From Massospora cicadina (Eukaryota > Entomophthoromycota > Entomophthoromycetes > Entomophthorales > Entomophthoraceae): DNA of 64,000 bases. Location: NCBI GenBank assembly GCA_022478985.1, contig JAKSZP010000019.1, forward strand, positions 186,001 through 250,000, given 5' to 3'. Positions 45,000-55,989 of the stretch are shown piece by piece (position 1 is the first letter of the stretch; every line of letters begins with the position of its first letter). The notes beneath the pieces are model-generated. The model worked only from the letters and a program-made list of their open reading frames with translations. It was not told the DNA's origin and ran no database searches. The position numbers and the translations under genes were made by a program.

Positions 45000-45570
45000 A
45001 GCCTAAAAAACTTGCCTCCACTTTCCATCTTACGGAGACTCTAGCTCTTCCATTCATTTTAGTGAAACTAAACCAAAGTAGAGGTCTTCTCCAACAAGGT
45101 ACAAGTTATAGAAATTTTGACACTGGTTCATTAATCAATGTTTAACCGTCAAAACTTATCAAGAAGATCAAGTTGGCTCCTGTCCAGGAATACTCTCACG
45201 AGGATGATACTTCAGTTACCAAAAGTAATCACACTGTCAAGGAATACTCCTCTTCACCCATCAGAATTGGGAAGCTTATCCTTCAGCCTGCTATATCCTT
45301 GGATGACAATAATTATGAATGCTTATTGCACTTAATTTATTTTTTAATACAACGGAATCATCAACCTGGAACAGGATTATCTCTCCTTGCTCAATTATGA
45401 GGTTCCACTGGATTTAAACAATAAGTATCCCAACAATAAAGAATGCGCTTACCTATTTAAGTACCCTTCTTTTGCATTATCTTTACATTACATAAAGTCT
45501 TGGTGGATCACATATAAATTGCCTGATTCAGTTGACGCTTTAGAGGGCATTCCATTTTATGCTACATAAG
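45000..45570 (+). pseudogene. Aspartic protease region of G7
   Basis: NFDTGSLINV at about 45113-45145 carries the D-T-G triad with Ser, followed by PSKLIKKIKLAPVQEY in the same direction. Upstream, STFHLTETLALPFILVKLN reads like the protease lead-in. The 60- to 75-codon frames after it (45173-45569) are of protein-like composition and may be the protease-RT linker. Confidence 0.6.
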
Positions 45571-46009
45571 AGATATTATTCAAATCTGGTGAACAACGGG
45601 AGATTGACGCCAAAATTATAAGTAAAGCTATTCAAAACTTCTTATTACACATAACAAGCATCAACGTACTAAGTCCCTTAGAAACTTGAGCATTGGCTTG
45701 TTTACTAGATCCTGACTACCAGCAACCTATTTATTCTATTGTGTAATCTTACTAAAAAATATATTGCGTGAGAAAAGCATCAGCAGATAGGAAAAACCTG
45801 CAAATCCAATCAGGATATTGAAAAGATTTACTTTATTGGTTCTATGTTAGATGTGGGCTTACCTACTGACAAATTGTTATGCACTTTTCCTAACGTTCAT
45901 ATTTAAGATAAACTAGCCATGGATGAGATTGAAAATGCTCACTTTTTATTAGATGCCTATAGTTATATATTTATAGAATCCAAGATGTTTTATGGCCTAT
46001 GAAGGATTG

Positions 46010-47658
46010 GAGCCACGCAATTGATGTTGTTGATGCCAGTCCTATCTGAGCTAAACCTTATTATAAATCAAAGGGTGAAGAGAGTAAAAATGAGGATAGA
46101 TCTCAAACAGTTATTAGACGCTGGGTTATTAGCTCTTCTCAAAGCCCAGGGCGTCTCCTCTATTGCTTACAAAAAGAAAAAGGAGGTTATTAGGTACTTA
46201 TGGACTACCAAAAATTGAATAACCTCATGAGAAAAAATAGTTATTGTAATGGACGGTGCTCCCAAGGCCCAGCCTGTCACTGGCCATGAACCCAAACCCC
46301 CAGATGGGGATCAATCCTGTGATGGAAAGGGCAATAGCCATACCAATCCCCAAGACTCCTATCCAGGTGGGTGATCTTGCCAAGCACACTGGGCTGAGAT
46401 GCGTCACACCAGCCTCTGTTGCCTCAGGGCCACTATGGCAACTGCCATACTGAAGGGAAGGGCACAGGCTGAGGTATAGAGGACATGTTCTGATAGCCTC
46501 TGGCTACCCGCACCATGGCTTTTGACAAGCTCTTCAGCCAACACTTGGCCATGGTATTCTGCTCCACCAGGGCATCGCCACCTTAAAGGATCTCAGAACG
46601 TCCACCCCCTTCCTCACTTCCTATCACACCACCATCCACATTGAAACAACCTGTTTAAATAAATAAAATACAATATTTAAATTATATTAGTTATGACAGG
46701 TCTTGCAAACAGCAGCCTTTATTGGGGTGAACTTGAGGTTTGGAATAGAATTCTAAAGTGAATTCCATCAGGAGCAACCTTACTTAAAAATAATACCTAA
46801 AAAGGCTAAATGCATTGTTGGTCATGAGGCGCATAAAAGCCTCCAGAATTAATGGCGTCCCAGAAACTCATCGGCAAATGGGGAAACCTCCAAAAAAACC
46901 ACTTGAATAAATATTTAAATAATTATCCGATATTAACCCAATTAGGAAACCGCTTCATAATAATGGAATTGCAACCATCAATATACCTTAATATCATAGT
47001 TTTAACCTTACAAAATCCAAGTACAACTATCAATCACTATAGCTATCCTATCCTTTGCATCAATGATTCTCATGCACATCTCTAGCTCAAAATTCTTCTC
47101 CTCTATGAACTTGGCCAGAGGATAATGGCAAATGGACCTTTTTCTACAAAATTAGGAAAAATGTGCTCCCACTTGATGTGAAGGTATTTTTCAGCTACAC
47201 GACTACCTCAAGTGTTATGCATTGGTTCCATATCATTGCAATAAAACAATGGATCATATCTTACATGATTTAAGCTGAATTATGTGATAGTCTATCTTGA
47301 TAACATCACGGTTATTTGAAACTTTTAATAAACATCTAATCAACATAAAAAAGTTTTCTAAAGCCTTTGTGAGTCTAACGTTAAGTTAAAATCTTTTAAA
47401 TGTAGTTTTTTCTAAAATATTAGGTTTTCTTGAACATGCTACTTCACAGGAAAGAATTCAGCCGATACAAGACAAGTTTAAGCAATATTAAAAATGCTTT
47501 TACCTCAAAAAATACAAGATATAAAATGTTTTTGGTATTATAGGGTATTAGCAGCAACTCATCCCAAAGTTCACCCAGCTCAGTATGCCTCTCATTCAAA
47601 TATTGGCTAATTACACTCCTTTCCATTGGGGTGCTGAAAAAAAGTCTGCTTTTGATTT
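46010..47658 (+). pseudogene. Reverse transcriptase of G7, interrupted
   Basis: The first part (46.01-46.23 kb) has AKPYYKSKGEESKNEDRS then VSSIAYKKKKEVIRYLWT and YQKLNNLMRKNSY, the fingers motif. The frame then breaks for about 0.8 kb and resumes at 47.03 kb with YSYPILCINDSHAHL, SKFFSSMNLARG and WQMDLF. The catalytic box reads YVIVYLDNITVI (47281-47316), YLDD with the last Asp changed to Asn. The thumb reads ESNVKLKSFKCSFF and the end FHWGAEKKSAFDF. At 47658 the element is cut by G5. Confidence 0.75.
46245..47038. mobile_element. ~0.8 kb insertion in the G7 reverse transcriptase
   Basis: Flanked by ATAGTTAT (46237-46244) and ATAGCTAT (47039-47046), a possible 8 bp target-site duplication with one mismatch. 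The left half (46.25-46.65 kb) is GC-richer and holds protein-like pieces such as MAFDKLFSQHLAMVF; the right half is AT-rich. I see no clear terminal inverted repeats, so the class is open (8 bp duplications are usual for hAT elements). Confidence 0.5.
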
Positions 47659-48134
47659 TGTTGATAAATTTGATATGACTGGATGATAAGCTTAAAATAC
47701 TAATTTCAAATTAATGAGTATCCGTCATAATTAAATTTATCATTATAAAAATTTATAATTCAAGATGAGTTGATGCTAAGAAATATTTATCCAGCCAAAA
47801 TATGGTAATTCTGCCAATAACCTAATGATGAGATGAGTATGAAAGAAGTTGAAGAAGCTGAGTAGCTAAGAGGATGAGCCAGAGAGTGGCCTGAAAGATG
47901 GGCATAAGATGAAAACAAAGTGAAAGAGAGAAAGTTGTTTTAATAGCTTTAGAGTATTTCTGCAAACTAAAGATTTTAAGGAATTAAACAGTAGAAAAAT
48001 TCTTCCCAGTTAACATTTTTTATCCCAGAGCTCTTGGTATCCTTCTATTATTTATCATAATTATTCAAGTGACAGCAATCATATTATTGCTCTCCCATTG
48101 TATCAGTGGATGTTAACTCCTGTACAACTTTTGA
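47659..48134 (+). repeat. 5' LTR of G5
   Basis: Direct repeat partner of 54743-55234. It starts TGTTGATAAATTTGATATGA, closely like the G4 LTR start, and ends near ACAACTTTTGA. It is followed by TGGACTTTAGCCC, in the position of a primer binding site. Confidence 0.85.
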
Positions 48135-48229
48135 TGGACTTTAGCCCACTACGCAGAAGATCTAATGATAAAGCTCTTTACAGAGGGCTCATTGATTCAT
48201 CCACTTAAGCCTATTCGTCTGTCTAAATC

Positions 48230-49560
48230 AATGGCAGAAGTATCCAAAGTTGACAATAACCTTTTTTTGTCCATCTAGTTGATGCAGTACATCAAGCTTA
48301 AAATTGTCCTGGACGCCATGTTCCAAACCAATGATGAGATGCATTTTGAAAATAAGGCTTTGGTGGATCAGATTGCAACTATATTTTGCAACTACGTAAC
48401 CTTGACCTGAAGAACCAGTTATTAGCCGACATTCTCAGCATCATGGTCAAATGGATACAGTGTGTTAAGCAATTGGATGAAATCCTTTCTTAATATAGTG
48501 ATTGATGCAGTTCCAGCAACCAAAAAGATGATAACAGCGAAGATTTGGGCACTGTGATAAAGTAGCATCCATGAGAGGGGAAGAGGAGCGTTTCTCCAGA
48601 CAATCAGGCCTTAAGAATCTGCAGTCTCATAATAGTAACTACAGAAGTGATTCTGCCTCATCAGAATTGGGTCCTCATGTGTTTGCAGTACTGCCAATTG
48701 AGAAATCCCAGGCCATACGGCATACCAGCAGATAACCAAGTTCCGCTTTCCCTTCTACATCCTCTCTTTGTTGAGTACAAAGTTAAGCTCCATGGGATGT
48801 GGCTCAGTTTGCTCTGAGAGCTCGCAGTTAAGAGCACTATGAGGAAGTGTGACCAATATTTTACCCCCATTTAATTGGGATTAAAACATGCACAGGTCCT
48901 TCAAACAGTTCAAATTTGCTGTGGAGGGAGCTTTGGACCACCAAAAAGTCAAGTTGTTAATCTCCACCTTAGATGTTGAGAGAGACCAGTTTACATGTTA
49001 CTTTGAAAGCAGTTCTATCACCTATCTATAAGACAAAGAGCCAGTGCTACGCTTGTTCAGGGGGCAGAGAAAATGGCGCAGTGGAAAGCCAACTTCTTGA
49101 TCAAAGGGTTTTAGTGGAATGAAACCTTAACAGAGTTTTTAGACCAGTTTACTGATGAAACACATGTCTTAGTTGGGGTAAGCGCGTTGTCTGGGGCTCA
49201 TGTGGTATTTCTGTAACTGCAGCAGTTAAATTGTACCACAAGCTACCAAATGTGATAACTACAGTCCTGCAAGGGAATATTCCTTTGCTTAAAATCATTA
49301 GTTACCTGCTCCGTCTGTCTGCCACATTAAGTCCACCTAATTTAAGCTGGGACTCTTATGACTGCTGCTTAAGCTCTTCCCTTGAGTGGCTCCCAATGAT
49401 TGATATACAATATGATGGTTTATTCTTGTCCAGAATAAAATTTTCTTGGGTCGCCCTAATCAATAGATATTCTCTGGCCAAATTACGACCTTTTGCTCAA
49501 CCCTCAAACTTAAACATTCCAGAATACTCATAGATGGGATGCCTCTATAGCGTTGTGTTA
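48230..49560 (+). pseudogene. Gag region of G5
   Basis: Homologous to the G4 Gag: the 100-codon frame 49231-49533 contains LYHKLPNVITTVLQGNIPLL and LRLSATLSPPNLSWD. Upstream pieces include DAMFQTNDEMHFENKALVDQ (about 48320-48375), another helix-rich Gag-like segment. No zinc knuckle is readable here although G4 has one. Stops separate the pieces. Confidence 0.65.
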
Positions 49561-50089
49561 TGCTAATGGAAGCCTTGGTCATAGTACCTTAAACAGCCAC
49601 TCTAATTGGCAGATATACATTATACAGTAAACCCAGTATGAACAGGGAAAAGCGCAAGCAGAGTAGAGATGGGACCCTACTTCTGCCAATTTGTTTTCAA
49701 ATGTACCATCCAAATGCAATGAGACGCTTTCTGCCAGACATGGTTATCCCACAGATAAGCTGCTTTATCAACAATCTGCGTATGAAATACACATGCTGAA
49801 CTATTCGCAAGCTGTAAAGGCTGTGGTGAAGGAGGGACATCAAGGGATGCCAAAACCCTATTACTGTCAGATCCTGAAGCACGCCTCAACCAACAAGCCC
49901 TGACCCTCCTCTGACACACCATCATTAAAGTAGTTTACGTTGTCATCACAGTGGAAGCAAATATCGAATAATACTTAAGGTAGGAGTGTTGACTATGAGG
50001 TTCCTCAAAACAAATAGAGCTCTGGATATTTACATATTAATTATACAAAATATATTCTTATTTAAAGCAATATTATAATATTTTTGTTG

Positions 50090-50424
50090 CAAAACCCAAA
50101 GTTTATGTAATCATAGATACGGGAGAACCAGGTAACATTGTATTAACCAAGTTGGTGACTAAGTTATCACTGAAACCTGGCGTAGATCTTCATATGATGT
50201 ACAGAACCGCTGGGGTGGAGTGCACCATTTTAAAAGGAATGTATAGTGTGCTACTCCTGTGGGCTGGGTCAATTACTGTCTCAACACTGGCTATCATGTT
50301 GTATAATAAAAACTATGATCTAATGATAAGAGCAGCTTTACTGCTCCACTTTAGTGCTGTAATGTATATGGTAGAAAATACATTCAAGATCCTGGGTAAA
50401 AGGTATCAGTTTACTTCACCTTGA
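50090..50424 (+). pseudogene. Aspartic protease, G5
   Basis: VIIDTGEPGNIVLTKLVTKL (about 50110-50170) keeps the DTG triad; the next residue is Glu where G4 has Ala. The frame stays open to 50424 (LSLKPGVDLHMMYRTAGVE and on), roughly one retropepsin length, so this is the least damaged protease of the window. Confidence 0.7.
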
Positions 50425-50999
50425 TTGTAGTGCTGGAGGATTCCATCCATGTGGGGCAAATTAATTTCACATACTGTGACGGAGTATTCCATGTCCACTA
50501 TCAGCGCTTGAAAATAAAAAGATGATACTCCTTCATTAAACATGAGTATCATGGTTTACCACTCCAATCCTCAGCTGATGTGACCATCCCCTCGGGGACC
50601 AAAGTATTGTGAGAATGCAGCTTAAAAATGAGATACCCAAAGGGCTTTATGGTGAGGTTTTGGGGCCCTATCAGTAATCTCATTTCAAACCCCACGTGGA
50701 CCTGGGTATTGTACTAAATGGACAAGGGGAAGTCAAAGTACTTTTAGCAAACCTTCAGAGGGGGCCTTTGAAGGTTTGCTGACACCAGGTGGTGACGTAC
50801 TTTCACTTGACCCCTATTAATGAGGTATTACAGGTTCACAAATTTGGTTCACTGGATGAGTTTGGACTTTACACTGGACAACTCCCCAGTGTAATGACAG
50901 TGGTTCCCACGAGAAGCCCTAGCTGGGTTATCAGAAGAACGTAAGGATCAAGTTCTGTATTTGAAAAGTACTGGGTGATTTTTGCAGCTGATGATCTTA

Positions 51000-51740
51000 A
51001 TTTTGGGATGTGCTCATGGAGTCATACATTGGGTAGACACAAGAGATCACCTTCCTATTCAGTCCTGGCCAATCCTCCACTCAAGGATTGCAGAGGAGGG
51101 AGTTTCTGACGAAATACAGAAGCTGCTAGAGCATGAAATTCTGAAGCCCTCTAAGGGTCCTTGACTTTCGCCTGTATTAATAATTAAGAAGAAAGACAGC
51201 ACCAACCAGATAGTAATTAACTACTAAAAGTTGAATAGCACCATCAAGAAATATTTGTACCTGCTGCCCTAAAGCAAAGATGAATTAGATTGATTAGGCG
51301 GAGCTCGCTATTTTTCAGTCATGGACCTAATATTGGATTTTTGGCAAATTATGTTGCCAGTTCTGGAACAAGAGAAGTGCGCCAGGATCACTTCCAAAGG
51401 GTTATTCCATCCTGCTCATATGCCAAAAGGGCTATGAAACGCCCAGCTACATCTCAACGAGCTATGGATACTATTCTAGATAATCTGAAGTTTTCATGCA
51501 TCCTTGTCTACCTCAGCAATATTAAAATTTTATTTTGGGGGTTTCAGAGAACCTAGATAATTTGGAGGAGGTTATCCGCCAGCTTGCCTATGCAAACATA
51601 AAGATTAAGTCCCATAAGTGCTACTTCTTAAAAGAGCAAATAGAGTATCTTAGTTTCGTAGTGGACTCAAAAGGACTTAGTTTGCAACCAGTGATGGTAG
51701 AAGCCATCAGGAAGATGACTTAACTCAGTACCAAAAGGAA
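51000..51740 (+). pseudogene. Reverse transcriptase, G5
   Basis: Frame 50982-51164 has EIQKLLEHEILKPSKGP, the lead-in, followed by LSPVLIIKKKDS and VINY-stop-KLNSTIKKY. Then LGGARYFSVMDLILDFWQI (51292-51350) holds the first catalytic Asp, and SCILVYLSNIKILFW (51495-51540) is the catalytic box with YLDD changed to YLSN. The thumb reads KIKSHKCYFLKEQIEYLSFV (51600-51660). Three frame changes link these parts. Confidence 0.8.
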
Positions 51741-51899
51741 TAAGGTGTTTCTAGGCATGGTCAGATACTGCTGACGCTTCATTCCCACTTTTAGTAGTAA
51801 CAGGGTCCCGTTTTTTGAGCATCTGAAGAAAAATGCAACTTTCAAATGGACAGAACGGCGCTAATGTTCTTTCAAAAAACACTATGTATGGCATTGATT

Positions 51900-52320
51900 A
51901 GTGCACCGGTGTTGTAATATTCAAACTTTAATAAGGTGTTCATTATCCAGATGGATACCTCCCTTTCTGCCATTGGGGTGGGACTATCTCTATGAGATGA
52001 TGAGGGGGTGGATCATCTCATCGCTTACTGCAGCAGAAGTCTTACTATCACAAGCAGAGTTACATGGTGACTGAGCAAGAACCTAGCTGTTATTTTATGC
52101 TTTTATGAATTTTGGATGTACCTTAATAAAGTTAAATCTTTAGTTCATAACTGACCATGCTTCTTTGCGTTGGTTTCAGAATCTACAGGAGTCAGAATGA
52201 CGGCTTGCACAATGGGCCCTCAAGCTTCAGGCCTACAGCTTTGAAATGCTTCACCGTCCTGGGACAAGCATCAGAATGCCGACTGTTTATCCCATCTACC
52301 AATGGTTGCCATGATGGCAT
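51900..52320 (+). pseudogene. RNase H domain, G5
   Basis: FIIQMDTSLSAIGVGLSL (about 51940-51995) holds the catalytic Asp, then DDEGVDHLIAYCSRSLT. KNLAVILCFYEFWMYLNKVK (52080-52135) is the second helix, where the catalytic Glu is not apparent. The closing Asp-containing motif reads NADCLSHL near 52285. Confidence 0.75.
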
Positions 52321-52469
52321 ATCTGAGTGATTTTCAGTATGATATAATAATCAGTGGCAGTTACGCCGATGAACCATCTCATGTTATTTGGGCATTGGCT
52401 GGAATAGGGCAGGCACTTTATTAAAAAATGGTGAGCTATACAAGCAGTTCAGTGGGGTTACGCTGAATA

Positions 52470-53480
52470 TCCCAAAAATCCTCTTCTCAGTTGGACATTA
52501 TTTTGAGCACCCATAAGGAGGTAGGTCATGTAGGGGTACACAAAACGTTAAAGTTCCTGCAACTGTGCTATTTTTGGAAATCATGCATTTTGACGTGCTT
52601 GAAACAATCTCCAGCTGTCACTAATGCTATGTAGAAAAAACCCATTAACTAGAAAACTTTTTAGCTTGTGAAGCCCTACTTTTTTGGCATACAGTATCCA
52701 GCGATGTTGTGGAACCTTTTCCAATGGGCGTTAATTGCTCCATTTACATCCTGGTAGTAATAGATCATTTGACAAGGTGGATAGAGGCGCGTGCAATCTG
52801 AGATTTTGGGGCGTTCACCATGGCAAGTTCATATTGGAGTGCATGATTCAACGTCATGGTTACCCACAGTTTATACTCACTGACAGTGGTACCAACTTCA
52901 CGTCTCATATTCCCCCTAAGTTGAATGAGTTAATGGTCATCTGCGGGGTTCTAACGACCTTATACCATCCTGAGTCTAATGGAATAGTTAAGGTGTGAAC
53001 AAGATACTTGTGAACATACACAGAAAGCTGGTGGCAGATAGACCATTGGATTGGAGTACCTTCCTCTCCACCGCCATTTTTGCCTATGATATAGTTATCA
53101 CTCTGCAACTGGGAAGGGTCCTTTCCAGCTGCTTTATGGAAGGCATCTTTTCCTGCCTGCGCTGCTTATAACTACGTAGAAAAAACGGTGGAATTGATAT
53201 ACTGAACTATTTGACATTTTATCTACGCTAATCAAACTCCAGACCAAAGAATTTGAAACCAGTCAGCAAAAAAATCAGAGATCATGAAGCCACTCATCTA
53301 TGGCCTAGAGGACTCTCACAGTTTGCGGCAGGGTGAATGGTCTTGTTCCATAACAAGCTTGGGTTTGGACGGCGGAATAAGTTGGCTAGTATATGGATTG
53401 GACATATTGAGTTAATAGAAGAGATGGGTGCTGATTCATATACCATCAAGGGCCCAGCGAGTGGTCATTCTTCAAATGGG
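52470..53480 (+). pseudogene. Integrase, G5
   Basis: The zinc region reads STHKEVGHVGVHKTLKFLQL then SCILTCLKQSP, giving His and Cys pairs. In the core, MGVNCSIYILVVIDHLTRW has Asn where the first catalytic Asp is expected, LTDSGTNFTSH holds the second Asp (52885-52915), and LYHPESNGIVKV stands where the Glu is expected. The post-core region (53.2-53.46 kb) includes LGFGRRNKLASIWIGHIELI. No chromodomain follows. Confidence 0.8.
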
Positions 53481-53649
53481 TGAATGCTAAGTTCCTTCAG
53501 GCATATAACCATTAAATATATTATATATGAAAATAAAATGAAAAAATAATGATAAAAAAAGGAATATAACTACATAGATGGGTAGGCTAAGACTGTAATT
53601 ATTTATCAAAAAATTTTCCATTGTTAGGCTGTCTCTAGACTACCTCGCC

Positions 53650-54640
53650 ACATTTTTTCTTCCTCCAGAGTTCACGTTTCTTTTACTTCCACTGTCTTGC
53701 AGAAGGCATGGATTTGCTGGATCCATGGGGGTCATCCGGGGCAGAGTAGGGTGTGTCACCAGAGAAAGAGGAAAAATGGATTGCGGAGGTGACAGGGCGG
53801 CCAGATGAACAAAATGAACGTGCTTTTGGGCTACTAGGAGCAAGATCCGCAACCACATCCACTGGTGGCACAGGGATAATAGGTAGTACTAAAAAAAGTG
53901 GGGATATAGATGGATCAGCCAGTGACTGAGGAGTTGGGTGCCATCTTTATGGGAAAAGGATGCACAAGTGCCAAGCAATCCACAAGGAAATCATCCAGTT
54001 TGGGATAGACATGGGGAATGGGGTGGACACAGAATAGGCCGCTTGATGGGCCCACTATAGCACCACCCAATGGCGCTCCATTGCTGAACCCAAATCAAAT
54101 GGGTAGGAAAAAAGACTATATTTATGACTAGCGCCATTATAGGGAGATATCAGGTTGGGTCATTGGCACCCATAGCTGAAGATGCGGCGGATTCCCCAGA
54201 ATGCTGCAAGTCAGCTGGCTGTTCTAGAAGTTCACCCCATTGAGCAGCAGTGATTCAGAGCATGGAAGAAATACCCCAACCAGCTATCTAACACCCGCCG
54301 CATGAAGCTTAGCATCTGGCAAACCAATAGCAATTATAGATGAGCTTCAGCAACAGGAGGAAGAACTAGACGACTGAAATCATCTTCCAGGAGCCATGCT
54401 GCTTCATCAAATGAAGAACTGCTTCTCCGCTCACTACCCTAGTGCAGCTGCGTCACAGTGTTGCCAAAAAGGCGTGAAAGAACGCCATATGACTGACTAA
54501 CTCATTAAAGAGCAATTCTGCGTCAGAACTGTTGCAGCATCCATCTTGGACACTCTTTTGTTGTTAAAGATAACTGACAGCTCAGTTATAGATATTTTCC
54601 AGGGTCTCTCACCTCTTTGTTGTGCCATAATCTAAGAAGA
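53650..54640 (-). pseudogene. Antisense coding-like stretch in the 3' region of G5
   Basis: Between integrase and 3' LTR the minus strand reads, with frame changes and a few stops, as continuous protein-like text. Pieces in order are DAELLFNELVSHMAFFHAFL (54.53-54.47), SSFDEAAWLLEDDFSRLVLP (54.42-54.36), MLSFMRRVLDSWLGYFFHAL (54.31-54.26), SLFSYPFDLGSAMERHWVV (54.12-54.06), FCVHPIPHVYPKLDDFLVDC (54.03-53.97) and a Ser/Pro-rich end (53871-53683). G4 lacks this segment. I recognise no domain. It could be an antisense ORF of the element or an inserted gene fragment. Confidence 0.5.
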
Positions 54641-54742
54641 TCCTCTGAGGTTTGAGGAATCAGTTGCGTATAGGGAACAGAAAACATTAGGAAAAAGTTG
54701 GCTGACGTAGTACCACTGATCTATCGTCCATTCAAAGGGGGT

Positions 54743-55234
54743 TGATTTTGGGAAAATTGAAATTACTGGATGATAAGCCTAAAATATTAATGTAGGATCA
54801 TTAGTTATCCACCAGAGTGATGTTTAGAGTATTTTATACATTAATATGATTCAAGATGAGTTGATGCTATGAGATTTTTATCCAGACAAAATATGGGACT
54901 TCTTTAAAAGACTCCAATGACGAGACAATTATGATGAAAGTTGAAGAAGATGAGTAGCTGAGATGATGGGCCAGAGAGTGGCCACAAAGATGGGAATAAG
55001 ATGGAAAACGAAGGGAAACAAGAGGGAGTTGTTGAGTTGGTAGCTGTAGAGAAATTTTGCAGGATAATGATTTTAAAGGATTAAATTAATATAAGGATTC
55101 TGCCCAGTAATAAATTCTATGATTCCTGGAGCTCTTGGTCTCCTTTTATTAGTTTATCTTAATATTTGAGGAACGGCGATAATCATATCGCTCTCTTGTT
55201 GTATCAATGTGTGTTAACTCCTGTACAACTTTCA
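54743..55234 (+). repeat. 3' LTR of G5
   Basis: Partner of 47659-48134; shared blocks include CTGGATGATAAGC, CAAGATGAGTTGATGCTA, GCCAGAGAGTGGCC and GTTAACTCCTGTACAACTT. It is preceded by CAAAGGGGGTTGA as polypurine tract. Confidence 0.85.
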
Positions 55235-55239
55235 GAGGA

Positions 55240-55790
55240 TTTTAGTTAATTATGAAAGTTTCCAAAAGAGACGCTAAAGCATATTCGTCAAGAATGTCCA
55301 ATCATATGTCACTCAAACTATGTGATCTTAAATTTTGTTTATTGATGCCTCTAATTACTCTTTTGGAGCCATCTTGGCTTAAAATGATGAAGTTGATGTG
55401 GATCATCTACTTCCATGGTTCAGACAGATGTTGTCAAAAGCTGAATGCAACTACAGTATCATAGAAAAGGGGTGTCTTGCTGTCTTACACACTGTAAAAC
55501 ATTTTTCCCTTTTTGTACGGAACTACCTTCATCATGGCTTGACCAAGACACTTTGTGGCTACAAAACATGAAGGATTCTACCAGATGACTGGCTAATTGG
55601 ACCTTGAAGCTCCAACATTATGTTATGACTATTGAACACCAAGCAGAGACTTTGCATATAAATGTTGATGGGTTGACTCAGTTGACATTCCTTCACTTAT
55701 ATAATAGTGGTACTGAGAGATTTCATGAACTCTTTATGACCCCAGATTCACGGGACAATGAGGTTGATCATGCTTCAAAATGTTAGCATG
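55240..55790 (+). pseudogene. RNase H of G7, right-hand half of the split element
   Basis: Continues the G7 pol frame cut at 47658: ILFIDASNYSFGAIL (about 55335-55380) holds the catalytic Asp, then MLSKAECNYSIIEKGCLAVL (55430-55490), in which the catalytic Glu of ECLA is Gly. LARW-type and LKLQHYVMTIEH segments (55590-55635) end the domain. Downstream G7 has no recognisable integrase; at 55996 the phrase GGGGGCGAGGG followed by TGTTA resembles a polypurine tract and LTR start, which would imply a deletion. Confidence 0.75.
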
Positions 55791-55989
55791 AAACTCCTGC
55801 AACACCAAAGCGAAGAGTGGGAAGTTATATAAAAAGGTAGGGGAAAATCGTTTGCTCTACATTGACTGTGGACAGCAGCTATTTTTTGCTCGCTAGTGCA
55901 GATCTTTGCTGGATTCCAAAATGATTCTCTTATTGCTGAAAATACTAAAGCACTAAAATACTAAAAAGCTAGATTTATATATATATTTA

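Larger units (their letters stand above)
47659..55234 (+). mobile_element. Ty3/gypsy element G5, full-length, nested in G7
   Basis: About 7.6 kb bounded by LTRs of about 480 bp. Order: Gag (48.2-49.56), protease (50.1-50.43), reverse transcriptase (51.0-51.74), RNase H (51.9-52.3), integrase (52.47-53.48), an antisense coding-like stretch (54.64-53.65), polypurine tract (54733-54742), LTR. The flanking G7 pol frame stops at its left edge and resumes at its right edge, which proves the nesting. No clear target-site duplication is left. Confidence 0.9.

Noticed and set aside
46225..46407. Minus frame with a membrane-like hydrophobic stretch (GIGMAIALSITGLIPIWGFG)
   Set aside because: It is antisense to coding-like text in the G7 insertion, short, and has no extension up- or downstream; probably chance.
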